A stretch of DNA of 64,000 nucleotides from Hydrogenophaga sp. (GCF_018780075.1 NZ_JADMKB010000037.1:124001-188000), one strand, 5' to 3'. Positions 25,601 through 33,643 are shown, counted from the first letter of the stretch. Numbers and translations are program-made. The notes: generated by a model not told the origin, from the sequence alone.

Positions 25601-26809
25601 ACCCGTGGCGCGCCCACCTGGAGCGGCACGCTGGCGGCCGACGAGCTGGCCCTGCGCTCGGTGGCCGACGGCATTGCACTCACCAACGGCCAGTTGCGCG
25701 CCACGCTCGCGGGCGACCGCATCCGCGTCGACCGCTTCAGCCTGCAAGGCCCTGGCGGCGCCGAGAGCGGCGGCACGCTCGACGCCAGCGGCGAGGCCAC
25801 CTGGCGGCCCACGGCCAACGGCCTGGCGCGCGAACCCGTCATCACCCTGCAGGCCAAGGCCCAGCGCCTGCGCGTCTCCAACCGGCCCGACCGCCGCCTC
25901 ACGCTCTCGGGCGAGATCAACGCCCAGCTCGAAGGCGCGTTGCTGCGGCTGCGCGGGCAGCTCACGGCCGACAGCGCGATGTTCGTCCTGCCCGACGAAC
26001 TGGCGCCGACCTTGGGGAACGATGTGATCGTGCGCAGCACCCGGACCCTGCCCACCGAGGCGGGCTCGGCGCAGCGCGTGCAGACCGACGTTTCGATCCA
26101 GCTCGACCTCGGTCCGCGTTTCGAGGTGCGCGGCCAGGGCCTGCAGACGCGGCTCGAAGGCCAGCTCACGGTGCAGGCCACACCGGCGCTGCCCACGCCG
26201 CGCGTGCTGGGCGAGGTGCGCACCGCCAGCGGCACCTACCGCGCCTACGACCAGCAGCTCAACATCGAGTCGGGCGCGCTGCGTTTCACCGGCCCCTACG
26301 ACGACCCGGCGCTGGACATCCGCGCGGTGCGCAAGCTGCCCGCCAACGTGGAACAGCGCGTGGGCGTGCAGATCAGCGGCAACGCGCAGGCGCCCCGCGT
26401 GAGCCTGTTCGCCGACCCGGACATGCCCGAGGCCGACAAGCTGGCCTGGCTGGTGCTGGGGCGCCCGGCCTCGACGGCCGGGGCGCAGGCCTTCGTGCTG
26501 CAGCAGGCCGCGCGCCGCCTGCTCTCGCAAGGCGGAGAACCGCTCGACGGCGCGCTGGCGCGCACCCTGGGCCTGGACGAAATCGGCTTCGCGGCCCCCA
26601 GCACCGGCAGCGACGGCACCACCACCCAGGCCGCGCTCACCGTCGGCAAACGCCTCTCCAGCGACCTCTACCTGAGCTACGAACAGAGCCTGGCCGGGGC
26701 GATGAGCACCGTGTCCATCCTGTACGACCTCTCGCGCCGCCTGACCCTGCGCGCCCGCGCCGGCACCGAAAACGCCATCGACCTGATCTTCACCCAGCGC
26801 TTCGACTGA
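22649..26809 (+). CDS. tamB: TamB, translocation and assembly module inner-membrane protein
   Basis: A 1386-residue AsmA-like bridge protein spanning the periplasm and partnering TamA. After a proline-rich cytoplasmic start there is one transmembrane helix (about residues 26-50, containing VLLVVVITTLATTWWW), then a long beta-rich region, and the C-terminal DUF490 domain (about 1050-1386) ending LIFTQRFD. The segment GEINAQLEGALLRLRGQL and PRVLGEVRTASGTYRAYDQ are typical of that domain. The ATG at 22649 is five bases past the tamA stop. Its high Ala/Leu/Arg content creates long antisense frames that are not genes. Confidence 0.93.
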   Translation: MSATDDTPPPPPTPSPRARRRIGRFVVRSLAVLLVVVITTLATTWWWAGTPGSAAQAVGWAVRWMERRADTVGTLRTLGVEGSVRSGVTVAALDWRRGALAVHAEGVVLQWDDALWLGLLRGRGVHPSSAHLRLLRITDTREPTPTEPLERLVLPLPVSLAFSVDRFEHIGTDASPFTLSDIRGHYHYGLLDPSSDAPTLPATTGLAFAHRLRLDTLQLADGRYQGALTLGAEAPMPLALDLQGTLPTRVPDGEAMSLTAQAQVRGNLGGAAAALDITAQVQGSATPTGKTEPGAHPSLALTARVMPWATQPLVSADANAQALNLAALWPTAPMTALSGRLQAQPDGAAWRASVTLANALPGPADKARLPLQSLSAEVQQRGVRWTVSDLQAELGGGTLKAQGAFDLDTAGGARLPSAWQGEATASGVRPALLWSTLPPAALDAQASARAAPTASAPQAVELSARVTPSARQPAGVSLAALRQSEVRVKGLWQPAPAVAGTAAPPAWHGLLQLAEAHIAIAGAQLDAQGQLDTARLRHDGQGSLALPGLGLAWKGLASHAQGQGEATLQLASAARALAWVRSLQTLPWVGERVRAALAAQGVHSAEGDANASLKWNGGLGALGWPAAPGADPDAVAPLRLEAALNVPRLALESDATGPLALAGIALQAQGPLQALQLSAQGSATVAPWRASIDTAGQLRANAVLREGGHIDLSRLALRLNPVPNPADPKAPAPGWALESPQPLRLGWTGVPGQSVSLDAGTGSLLLRPLNAGAPTPDTPLTLAWQHLRWQGASLETQGRLQGLSLPWVDMLAALAQPDARGPLQAAGLSGDLLFDADWDVRLPADAGTPPALTASLQRRSGSLRWRQGGGAAGPADATAANGNGALDAGVRDARVSLALQDRRWRAQLRWDTERLGQASAELNATVAPGNAASEAGLLERWWPADTPIQGTAQVRLPQVGVWSVLAPPGWRMQGTLNADATVAGTRGAPTWSGTLAADELALRSVADGIALTNGQLRATLAGDRIRVDRFSLQGPGGAESGGTLDASGEATWRPTANGLAREPVITLQAKAQRLRVSNRPDRRLTLSGEINAQLEGALLRLRGQLTADSAMFVLPDELAPTLGNDVIVRSTRTLPTEAGSAQRVQTDVSIQLDLGPRFEVRGQGLQTRLEGQLTVQATPALPTPRVLGEVRTASGTYRAYDQQLNIESGALRFTGPYDDPALDIRAVRKLPANVEQRVGVQISGNAQAPRVSLFADPDMPEADKLAWLVLGRPASTAGAQAFVLQQAARRLLSQGGEPLDGALARTLGLDEIGFAAPSTGSDGTTTQAALTVGKRLSSDLYLSYEQSLAGAMSTVSILYDLSRRLTLRARAGTENAIDLIFTQRFD

Positions 26810-26843
26810 AGCGGGCGCGGACCCCACTTACAATCCACCGCCC

Positions 26844-26918
26844 GCCGCCATAGTTCAATGGATAGAACGAGTGCCTCCTAAGCGCTAGATACAGGTTCGA
26901 TTCCTGTTGGTGGTACCA
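26844..26918 (+). tRNA. tRNA-Arg (anticodon CCT)
   Basis: A 75-base cloverleaf with encoded CCA. Acceptor GCCGCCA pairs with TGGTGGT (two G-T pairs); the D arm GTTC / GAAC, anticodon arm AGTGC-CTCCTAA-GCGCT with anticodon CCT, and T arm ACAGG-TTCGATT-CCTGT are all present. It reads the rare AGG codon. A TACAAT -10 box lies at 26829-26834. Its 3' end is the attachment site of the integrated element that follows. Confidence 0.95.
26901..26918 (+). repeat. attL: attachment site at the 3' end of tRNA-Arg
   Basis: TTCCTGTTGGTGGTACCA, the last 18 bases of the tRNA including CCA. A 17-base copy lacking one G lies at 36916-36932 in the same orientation, beyond the integrase gene. This is the usual arrangement for integration into a tRNA 3' end. 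Confidence 0.75.
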
Positions 26919-26924
26919 AATTCA

Positions 26925-26957
26925 AAGCCGGAAAGGTCCAAAGCCTTCCGGCTTTTT
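26925..26957 (+). terminator. Terminator of tRNA-Arg, carried by the element
   Basis: Stem AAGCCGGAA / TTCCGGCTT (26925-26933 with 26946-26954) followed by a T-rich tract. It lies just inside the element, so transcription of the tRNA now ends in element DNA. Confidence 0.85.
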
Positions 26958-27021
26958 TCTTTTTCACTCTGTGGCGCCGCATTTGTGGTGCGATAAGGTC
27001 CGGGAAAGTCTAGCAACATCC

Positions 27022-27073
27022 GGGGGCACAAGGGGGCACATCTGGGGGCACCAAGCCCGGAAGTGGGGGCACA
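27022..27073 (+). repeat. Left-end GGGGGCACA repeats (putative integrase arm sites)
   Basis: GGGGGCACA at 27022, 27032 and 27065, and GGGGGCACC at 27044. Spacings are 10, 12 and 21 bases, near whole helical turns. The same nonamer occurs twice at the other end (36838, 36850). Arm-type binding of integrase or an excision factor is inferred. Confidence 0.6.
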
Positions 27074-27226
27074 TGGCCAAAAGCCCTGCCCTCCTTGTGT
27101 TTTCACCGCTCCCCTGCCCGTGTCGCAGCGCTGCGCAGAAGGTGCAGGGGGCACAAGCTCCCGGCTGTCACACCCACCACTGCAGCCGCACCAGCCACGG
27201 GGCCAGGGGCGGCTCATGGGGCTGGC

Positions 27227-27487
27227 GATCAGTCGCACCAGGTCAAGGGCTTGCCGCGCTGGGGCTTCTGTGCAGCGGCCATGGCTGCAGTCTTCGCCGA
27301 TCAGGTCCACCAGGTCGGGGGCTTGCCCGTGGGGCTGGCGCTGCCGGCGCCGGGGCTGGCGATCTGACCCGAGCAGCAGGCCCACCAGGTCGAAGGGCTG
27401 GGGGCACCGGCTCAGGGTCGGTGGTGCTGGCGCCGACCCGAGCTGCAGGCGCTGCTGATCAGGTGCACCAGGTCACCGACTTGCCGT
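27227..27487 (+). repeat. Imperfect direct repeats in the left arm
   Basis: Four degenerate copies beginning GATC near 27227, 27299, 27361 and 27457, sharing the core CACCAGGTC and most followed by GGGCTTGCC-like sequence. Periods are 72, 62 and 96 bases. No spacer regularity, so not a CRISPR array. Function unknown. Confidence 0.5.
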
Positions 27488-27653
27488 GGTTGGGCGGGAG
27501 CAGGCCAGGGGGCACATGGTCGTGATCTGTGGGCATCAGCCCGGGCCGGTGGCACTGTCCGGCGCCCAAGCTGTATGTCAGGCGCAACAGATCAAGAGGC
27601 CGGACCTTCACTTAACCCCCTTAGGGCCACCCGTGAAACAGTCCGCCATCGCG

Positions 27654-27980
27654 GCGCGAATTACCCGCATCAGAGAAAGCCAGGGAGGACCCGTTGACCC
27701 CCCCTTGATCACCATGCTTACTTACCCCCTGCGCCGGCACATGACTGGCAAAAATTTGAGGCGCGAACTACCCTCATTCGGCATGACCAGGGAGGACCCG
27801 TGAACTTCCTGTCGCATCACAGGCCTGCCGACACGGATGCGGATGCACCTTAACCTGCCAGCACCGGGAGGGCCCAGCGTCCACCATTCACCATTCACCG
27901 TTCACCCTTTTTGATCCGCACTCACTGACCTGACATTGGGGCGCGAATTACCCTCGGGAAGGATGGCCAGGGAGGACCCG
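27654..27980 (+). repeat. Three copies of a 40-base element with variable core
   Basis: Copies at 27654-27693, 27761-27800 and 27941-27980. Each is GCGCGAATTACCC (one base differs in copy 2), then exactly 13 unrelated bases, then invariant CCAGGGAGGACCCG. The two conserved blocks are 27 bases in total and nearly identical, while the cores (27667-27679, 27774-27786, 27954-27966) differ. The constant spacing suggests binding sites for a protein contacting both blocks, or RNA elements. Confidence 0.75.
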
Positions 27981-28121
27981 GCAAAGTGGGTTGGCTCTCC
28001 AGTGCCACAACCAGGGGAAGCCCAGCAACCCGCCCTCCAGCGCCGCGCCGAACCCACCCGCGACCGGAAGCGCCAGCGTGCGCCTTGAGTGGGTTCCTTC
28101 AGGGTGTCGCCCTGATTTGGT

Positions 28122-28234
28122 GGGAACACTGGGAACAAACTCGAAAAACGCATGCAACCCATTGTCATCATTGAGATTTTCTGTTCCCAATGCCACTGGG
28201 AACAAACGCAAATCGACTGGGAACACTGGGAACA
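28122..28234 (+). repeat. Left iteron cluster (GGGAACA)
   Basis: GGGAACA at 28122, 28131, 28198, 28219 and 28228, with one inverted copy TGTTCCC at 28182. Two pairs are spaced 9 bases (unit GGGAACACT), and the 50-base interval between them is AT-richer. It lies about 200 bases beyond the primase-helicase stop. Confidence 0.7.
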
Positions 28235-28430
28235 ACTCATTCCGGCAACGTGCGCGGGCTTCCGGTGTTGCCGCTTGCGCCCCTCGGTCTGGTGTCTGGT
28301 ACCCCCAAACCAAGGGCACATCGGCGCGAAAGAAACTCCCGCACCACCGCCCATCGGCGGCCCGCCCGGCGCTCACGCCGTGGCCACCTGAGCCACCCGG
28401 CCCGCGTTGCACGGGCTCGGGCTGGTGGGC

Positions 28431-31364
28431 TCAAAGGTCAAGTTCAAAGATGCGGGCCGGGATGCGGTAGCACCAGGTGGGCCCCATGCTGGGCAACCGT
28501 TCCTTGACGGTGAAGCGTTGGGCATCCTTGCGCACCAGGCATTCATGATCCAACAGCACACGGGCCACCGCTTGTGGGTCGAAGCCTTGACACAGTTCGC
28601 CCTTGAACACTTCGGGCAAAACGAAATACTCCACGGTCACGCCCTCCCCCATAGCCGATGGCATTCGGTCGCCGTAGTCCGTGGCGTGGTCGTGGTTGCT
28701 CTTGATCGGTTCACCCCTGTCATTCAACAGGCGCCGGAAGCCTGCCCGGTGCAACGTCTTGGTGTTGTGGTCGTCGGCTGCCCGGTGCCACCACGTAAAG
28801 CGGCCTTCACCGTGCGCCTCAAGGAATCGCCGCACCTGTCGCAGCATGGCCACCACTTCACCGTTACCGATGCCCCCACGGGCCGCCAGCCAGGCATTGA
28901 AGCATTCACGGGCGGCCCGCTCGCTTTCACCCGCTGCCCAGCCCGTCAGACCCGCCGCTGTGGCCAGCTCGCCAGCCGCGCCCACCAGGGCAAAGCGTGC
29001 GCCCACCCGGTCAACCTGACCGCCTGCAGCTTCGGGCACGATCTGGAGCGCCAGGGCCGCCGATGCCGTGCGGATGCGGCCCTTGATGGTGTCCGCGTTC
29101 TCGGTCAACCACTGCAGCCAGGCGCGGCCCGTGGCCCCGTACACGCTGCCCGCCTGCCCCACCAGGTAGCGCGAAAAGTTCGACCCGCCTTCGTGGTCGT
29201 GAAGGTTCTCAAAAGCGCCCATGCCCTTGCCCGCATCGGCCGGAATGTCTGCCATGCGCACTTCCTGCCCGGTGCGGGCTCGCTTCATGCCTTCGGCCAT
29301 GTGATCAGCGAGCCCCAGCTCGCCAGCACTCAGGAACAGCAAGCGCCAGGACAGGCGTGCGCGTGGCGTGCCCGTTCGGGTCGCTCGGGCCTTGCTCTGT
29401 TCGTTCGCCAGCATGTACGCGCATTCGCCCGCCGTCTTGGGGTCCACCTGTGCCAGTTCGTCCAGGATCAGCAGGCCGTCGCAGTGCTGCGCCGCGATGG
29501 CTTCCAAGGCGTTGTCAGTGGTGCGCCAACGCTGCAGGTAGGACGGGCCACCGTACACGCTGGCCGCCACCTTGAGGGCCGTTGTCTTGCCGCTTGAGCT
29601 GTCGCCCCGGAAGTGAAAACCCCCGCTCTCCACACCAGCAGGGCGCAGCAGCGGCCCGGCAAAGGCGCAGGCCAGGGCAAACACCAGGCGCGAATTGCCC
29701 GCACACGGGGCCGCGATGCGCTGCGCCCATTCCTCGGTCGTGCCCTTCACGCGGAACGTGTTTTCTTGTGCGTTCTCGGTCTGAAAAACGATGCGCTCGG
29801 CATCGTCGCCGATGGTCTCGTGCGGCAACACAAAGGCCCGCCCGTGCCAGCCAATGCGATCGGTGCACGTGGCGTATTCGGCGGGCTGTCGGGTCTGTAT
29901 GTACTGCGTCAGCAGGTTGCGGGCTCGGGGGCTCGGGGCGATGCGCAGGCCCATGCCCAGCAGCGCGGCCCGGTATTCGCCGCCATCGCCGGCCAGCATC
30001 CGGGCGGGCATGGCCCATTGCTTGGGCTTGCCCACCGGGTCGGCAAAGGTCAGCAGGTAGCCCCACCCCTGCCCGTCTTGATCGCGGGTCAGGGCTTCCA
30101 CGTCCATGCGGCTGCACACCCATTCGGGGGCCGTGGGCTTGCCGTCGCGGTCAACCCCTTGGAAGTGCACGCCAGCATCGGCCACCGTGAATCGGTCCCA
30201 CTCGGGGGCGGGTTCGCCGTGGGCGTGCTCGGGCTTCGCAGGCGGGCCGCCAGCGCCGCCGCTGGGGGCTTGCCCTGCCCTGCCCCTTGCCTTGCCCGCT
30301 GGCGTGCCTTGCGCGGGCTGTGCGGCTGTGTGCGCATCGATCACAGCGGCCACGATGCCGCGCACTGCCTCAAGGCCTGCGGTCCCGCCGTGGTGCAGGT
30401 GCAAGTCATTGAAGTCTGAACCCCCATCGGGCAAGCCGTTGGGGAACAGCGCCAGGCCATGCACCGCACGGGCCGCCGCTGCAGCTTTCACGCGGCCCGG
30501 GTTCGTGCCGGTCTGGGCTTCGGTGGCGCGGTCGTCGTCGCCACACACCACCAGCAGCGCAGCCGGGTACAGCGTGCGCAGGGCGCGGGCCACATGCTGC
30601 AGGTTGCCCGCATCAAAGGCCACGGCCACCGGGTACCCCGTTGCTTCATGCAGCGTGGCCGCCGTGGCGTAGCCCTCGGCAATCAGCACCACGGGCGGGG
30701 CGGCATTGGTGGCCAGGTCGCCCACTAGGTGCCACAGCCCGGACTTGCGGCCACCCTTGAGGAACAGCTTTTCCGGGGCGCCGTCTTGGGGCTTCACGGG
30801 CGCGATGCGTTGCACGTTCCACAGCGTGCCCGCACCGTCGCGCAAGGGCACCAGCAGCACGCCACCGGCTGCGAAGCGCACGCCGTGGGGCTGCACACCC
30901 TTGCGCACCAGGTAAGGGCTATTGCCTGCGTCACTGGCGGCCTGCCACTGCGCCGCCGTTTGCTCGGCTGCAGCCGCGTGCGCGGCATCAATGCGGGCCT
31001 GTTCGGCTTGCTGGCGCTGTGCCCGCTCACGCTCACGCCGCGCCAGTTCTTCGGCGCTGGGGGGCACGGGGGCTTGCGTGCCCTTGGGCAGCGTGAAGCC
31101 GTGTTCTTTGGCCAGGTGCAACAGCGTCGCAACACCCACACCGCCGCCCGCCTTGACGCTGCGCCATGTTGACCGCGTGGCCTTGGGTTCGTATCGGTCG
31201 GGATCGCTGGCGCTCCATTGGTCGAACAGGTCAAAGCCAGTGCCGTCCGGGTACTCACTTTTGATGGCCATCGCCACCCGCGCCCATTCGTCGCGCTGCA
31301 GGTTAGCCGGTATGTGCGCCAGGGCCGCGCGGATCAGCTCGGGCGTGATGTTGGTTTGCGTCAT
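28431..31364 (-). CDS. Primase-helicase with TOPRIM and DUF927 domains
   Basis: A 977-residue replication protein. It has an N-terminal PriCT-2-like region (about 8-75), a TOPRIM domain (about 215-320) with acidic catalytic elements in VLIAEGYATAATL and LLVVCGDDDRA, a low-complexity linker, and a DUF927 helicase-like ATPase (about 395-720). Walker A is GDSSSGKTTA and Walker B is GLLILDELAQ. This is the architecture of P4 alpha-like replicases, combining priming with unwinding and often iteron binding. MTQTNITPEL at 31364 overlaps the upstream stop as ATGA; the longer frame to 31538 lies inside the upstream gene. Central replication gene of the element. Confidence 0.85.
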   Translation of the reverse strand: MTQTNITPELIRAALAHIPANLQRDEWARVAMAIKSEYPDGTGFDLFDQWSASDPDRYEPKATRSTWRSVKAGGGVGVATLLHLAKEHGFTLPKGTQAPVPPSAEELARRERERAQRQQAEQARIDAAHAAAAEQTAAQWQAASDAGNSPYLVRKGVQPHGVRFAAGGVLLVPLRDGAGTLWNVQRIAPVKPQDGAPEKLFLKGGRKSGLWHLVGDLATNAAPPVVLIAEGYATAATLHEATGYPVAVAFDAGNLQHVARALRTLYPAALLVVCGDDDRATEAQTGTNPGRVKAAAAARAVHGLALFPNGLPDGGSDFNDLHLHHGGTAGLEAVRGIVAAVIDAHTAAQPAQGTPAGKARGRAGQAPSGGAGGPPAKPEHAHGEPAPEWDRFTVADAGVHFQGVDRDGKPTAPEWVCSRMDVEALTRDQDGQGWGYLLTFADPVGKPKQWAMPARMLAGDGGEYRAALLGMGLRIAPSPRARNLLTQYIQTRQPAEYATCTDRIGWHGRAFVLPHETIGDDAERIVFQTENAQENTFRVKGTTEEWAQRIAAPCAGNSRLVFALACAFAGPLLRPAGVESGGFHFRGDSSSGKTTALKVAASVYGGPSYLQRWRTTDNALEAIAAQHCDGLLILDELAQVDPKTAGECAYMLANEQSKARATRTGTPRARLSWRLLFLSAGELGLADHMAEGMKRARTGQEVRMADIPADAGKGMGAFENLHDHEGGSNFSRYLVGQAGSVYGATGRAWLQWLTENADTIKGRIRTASAALALQIVPEAAGGQVDRVGARFALVGAAGELATAAGLTGWAAGESERAARECFNAWLAARGGIGNGEVVAMLRQVRRFLEAHGEGRFTWWHRAADDHNTKTLHRAGFRRLLNDRGEPIKSNHDHATDYGDRMPSAMGEGVTVEYFVLPEVFKGELCQGFDPQAVARVLLDHECLVRKDAQRFTVKERLPSMGPTWCYRIPARIFELDL

Positions 31365-31669
31365 GTGGGGGTAAAGAGATCGGGCTGAGTGCGCGGGCGG
31401 TGCAACAGGGCATAGGTGCGCACCTGTCGCGTTCGGCTTCCGTTCGCACATGGCACGGTGCGCCAGCCGTAGGCCAGGCCGTAGCCCATGCCCACCAGCT
31501 CGGGGCGCGGCATGTCTGACAGCACCTTGGAAATACACCCGGTGTCACAAACCGCGTCAATTTCCTTTTGCGTGCTGTGGGGGTGCTTTTCCAGGTGGTC
31601 GGCTACGCGCACCGCTTGGGCGGGGCGGTCGTCGGGCTGGGTCTTGGGTCGTGACTCGGGCGCGGTCAC
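31361..31669 (-). CDS. Small putative winged-helix protein
   Basis: A 102-residue protein of unknown function. Residues ~20-75 (AVRVADHLEKHPHSTQKEIDAVC then CISKVLSDMPR and GMGYGLAYGWR) look like a winged helix-turn-helix, so DNA binding is plausible. It overlaps ssb upstream and the primase-helicase downstream, each by an ATGA junction, and so is translationally coupled within the replication operon. It may be an accessory or regulatory subunit for replication. Confidence 0.65.
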   Translation of the reverse strand: MTAPESRPKTQPDDRPAQAVRVADHLEKHPHSTQKEIDAVCDTGCISKVLSDMPRPELVGMGYGLAYGWRTVPCANGSRTRQVRTYALLHRPRTQPDLFTPT

Positions 31670-32022
31670 AGCGGCCCCCGTTCGTCGTCGCCGCCAGTGG
31701 GCTCGCTGGCCTTGCGCTTCCTGCCCAGGTGGTAGGCCGTCAACACGCCATGCACCAGCACATCAAGGCCGTGACGCAGGGTGCCGTCATTGCCTTGCCA
31801 GGTGGTCATGGTCGCTTCACCCGTTACCGCGATGCTGTCGCCGTCGCTCAGGCGTTGCACGGCATCGATGGCGGTCTGTGAAAACGCGATGCAGGAACAC
31901 AGCAGGCTTTCGCCCTTGCGGTCGCTGGCAGACACGCGGAAGGAAGCGAAGGGGGTCCCGTTGGTAGCGGTGCGGAATGACGGGGCACCGCGGAGGCGGC
32001 CCGATATCAGGGCGTCAATCAT
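31666..32022 (-). CDS. ssb: Single-stranded DNA-binding protein, short form
   Basis: A 118-residue OB-fold protein. The segment GRLRGAPSFRTATNGTPFASFRVSASD and the later FSQTAIDAVQRLSDGDSIAVTGEATMTTW match the SSB core. The C-terminal tail is short (GGDDERGPL) and lacks the canonical DDDIPF end, so the interactions made by host SSB tails may be missing. The start MIDALISG overlaps the alpA stop by eight bases. It is expected to coat single strands during element replication. Confidence 0.8.
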   Translation of the reverse strand: MIDALISGRLRGAPSFRTATNGTPFASFRVSASDRKGESLLCSCIAFSQTAIDAVQRLSDGDSIAVTGEATMTTWQGNDGTLRHGLDVLVHGVLTAYHLGRKRKASEPTGGDDERGPL

Positions 32023-32272
32023 GGTGGCCCCCGGTGTGCTGGCGCTGGGCTTGCCAGGTGGCAATGTCGGATTCACGCCAGGCCACCGCACGGGTGGACA
32101 GACGAACGCAATAGGGGAAGGTGGGCGGGCTGGCCTTCATGCCCGCATAGATGCTTGATTTTTTGAGGCCGGTCAGGCTCTCAACATCGGGAAGGCGCAG
32201 CAGCTTTTCAGGCTTCCGCTGTTGTTCGCTGGGGTTGGTTTGCACTTGTTGCGCTCCATGTTGGTTGAACAT
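32015..32272 (-). CDS. alpA: AlpA family transcriptional regulator
   Basis: An 85-residue MerR-like helix-turn-helix protein of the AlpA family. The motif KLLRLPDVESLTGLKKSSIYAGM followed by the wing FPYCVRLSTRAVAWRESDIATWQAQR is diagnostic. Relatives in P4-like elements and CP4-57 control integrase expression and excision. It is first in the leftward operon alpA-ssb-(wHTH)-primase. No good ribosome site precedes the chosen ATG. Confidence 0.88.
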   Translation of the reverse strand: MFNQHGAQQVQTNPSEQQRKPEKLLRLPDVESLTGLKKSSIYAGMKASPPTFPYCVRLSTRAVAWRESDIATWQAQRQHTGGHHD

Positions 32273-32308
32273 GGGCGCGATGGTCTCTGCCGACCTCCAA
32301 AGACAAAA

Positions 32309-32330
32309 GGCAAGAAATTAATTTCTTGCC
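32309..32330 (-). terminator. Perfect 22-base palindrome, terminator or operator
   Basis: Half-site GGCAAGAAATT is followed directly by its exact reverse complement. On the minus strand TTTTGTCTTT comes next, so it can serve as a rho-independent terminator for the gene ending at 32341. It also lies 37 bases upstream of alpA and could be an operator; both roles are possible. Confidence 0.65.
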
Positions 32331-32340
32331 GGTGCAACCA

Positions 32341-32964
32341 CTAACTTTTAGATCCAAACTGCCAGCTCTTACCACTGGGCACGTGAAGCCGCTCAATCCT
32401 CCCGAGTCGAAACAGCCCTACAGATTGCGCGATTGCGCAGGCAACGAAGGTTCGTCCTTGTCGATCCCCCATAAGCGTTGGCACCTCACCCAACCGGTCC
32501 TCAATGGCAACGCCGTGACCATGTATGACAGACCTGAAGCCAGGTCCCCAGATCATCACCTTGGGCCGTCCGTGAAGGGCGAACTCCATCGCAGAGATGA
32601 AACACGCGTCAAGACAGAAGTCACCAGGCAGGCTGCTCACATCCCGCCAAATACACCTATCTGGATCAAGCACCACCATTGATGTTGATTCGGAAGCGGA
32701 ACCCAGGCCATCGGTCAGGGAAAAACTTGCGTCCTTCAGCCATGTCTCACCACAGCGACGTATCGCGGCCCGAATGTGGGCGCTATCGGTGATGCCGGGT
32801 TTTTGGCCTTGCTGTGTGTTTTCTCGCCAGTGTTCAATGATCCACTGGTCAGCGTCTGAAACAGACTCGTGCAAACAGTTCACCCGCCACCATCGCGCCA
32901 GGAACACAGCCGCATCGCGGCCCCTCATCTTGGGCCGCCCAACCTTGCCATCTGGCTTTCGCAA
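32341..32964 (-). CDS. Hypothetical protein, possible element cargo
   Basis: A 207-residue protein that I do not recognise. Noticeable features are a basic N-terminus (KVGRPKMRGRDAA), a Trp-rich helix (FLARWWRVNCLHES), and beta-rich later sequence (FALHGRPKVMIWGPGF; VIHGHGVAIEDRLG). The codon and base use are less GC-rich than the surrounding operon. The start appears to be TTG at 32964 with GGGGG six bases upstream; Met13 is an alternative. It has its own terminator (32309-32330), so it is a separate unit between alpA and radC and may be a cargo gene. Confidence 0.6.
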   Translation of the reverse strand: MRKPDGKVGRPKMRGRDAAVFLARWWRVNCLHESVSDADQWIIEHWRENTQQGQKPGITDSAHIRAAIRRCGETWLKDASFSLTDGLGSASESTSMVVLDPDRCIWRDVSSLPGDFCLDACFISAMEFALHGRPKVMIWGPGFRSVIHGHGVAIEDRLGEVPTLMGDRQGRTFVACAIAQSVGLFRLGRIERLHVPSGKSWQFGSKS

Positions 32965-33082
32965 TGCACACCCCCTTCACGGTGCGGCCTTCATGGGATG
33001 CCAGCGCCAGGCCGGTGAAGGATTCCGGCTTTTCACCCTCGGGGATCAGCCTCGGGCTAGGCGTGGCGAAAACTTCGCAGGG

Positions 33083-33643
33083 CTACACCAGCCCCATTTC
33101 GGCCATGGATGCGCAGCCTTTTCCGGTCACGATGAAATGATCCAACACCCGCACGTCCACCAGCGCCAGCGCGGCCTTGAGGGTGGCTGTAAGGGTTTCA
33201 TCGGCCCGGCTTGCCTGTAGCGCTCCGCTCGGGTGGTTGTGCGCCAGGACCACGGCTGCCGCGTTGTGCGCAATAGCTGCGCGGGCGATCTCCCGGGGGT
33301 ACACGCTCGTTTGTGCCAGGGTGCCATTGAATGGCGTTTCAAAGGCAATGGCCCGGTTTTGGCTGTCAAGGTACAGCACCGCGAACACCTCGGTTTTCTC
33401 CGCGCCCAAGTGCAGTCGCAGGAACTCCCGGACCGTGTCGGGGCTGTCGAACGATGCGCCGGGCTCACCCAGGTAGCGCCCAAGGATGGCAAGGGCCGCA
33501 TCGATCACGCTGCGCTCATGCTCAGGCATCCCATGGCGAAACGATGAAGGCCCGGCGCCGGCCCGGTAGCAGGGCACCAGCTCGCGTGCCTTCACTCGGT
33601 TGCGGGGTGTGGCCCGCGTTGCTGCAAAATTCACATCAGCCAT
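33083..33643 (-). CDS. RadC-like JAB-domain protein
   Basis: A 186-residue RadC/YeeS-type protein with a JAB1/MPN metalloprotease-like domain. The JAMM-type zinc site [14 protein letters not shown] is intact, and [14 protein letters not shown] precedes it. These proteins are common on mobile elements; despite the name, a DNA repair role is not proven. The length is that of the mobile-element form, which lacks the helix-hairpin-helix region of chromosomal RadC. It is leftward, about 120 bases before the unknown gene. That gap shows nothing firm. Confidence 0.87.
   Translation of the reverse strand: MADVNFAATRATPRNRVKARELVPCYRAGAGPSSFRHGMPEHERSVIDAALAILGRYLGEPGASFDSPDTVREFLRLHLGAEKTEVFAVLYLDSQNRAIAFETPFNGTLAQTSVYPREIARAAIAHNAAAVVLAHNHPSGALQASRADETLTATLKAALALVDVRVLDHFIVTGKGCASMAEMGLV

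Larger units (their letters stand above)
26966..28430. other. Non-coding left arm of the element
   Basis: About 1.46 kb with no credible gene on either strand; open frames here are short, low-complexity and lack family resemblance. It holds, in order, four GGGGGCACA-type repeats, four imperfect copies of a CCACCAGGTC repeat, three copies of a 40-base element, a short 7-base tandem (CACCATT, 27882-27906) and the left iteron cluster. It looks like a regulatory and replication region. Confidence 0.65.

Noticed and set aside
24881..26827. Long antisense reading frame (648 codons) opposite tamB
   Set aside because: It is the shadow of a GC-rich, Ala/Arg/Leu-rich gene; it has His/Arg-rich nonsense composition and no family resemblance. 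TamB explains the region.
26971..27525. Possible protein genes in the left arm of the element
   Set aside because: The frames are low-complexity and follow the GC-rich repeats; there is no ribosome site or recognisable fold.
27227..27980. Repeats in the left arm as a CRISPR array
   Set aside because: Repeat lengths and intervals are irregular, spacers are not unique equal-length units, and no cas genes are present.
27654..27980. The 40-base elements as integron attC sites
   Set aside because: They lack the paired R and L box symmetry (GTTRRRY and its complement), no cassette genes lie between them, and no integron integrase is present.
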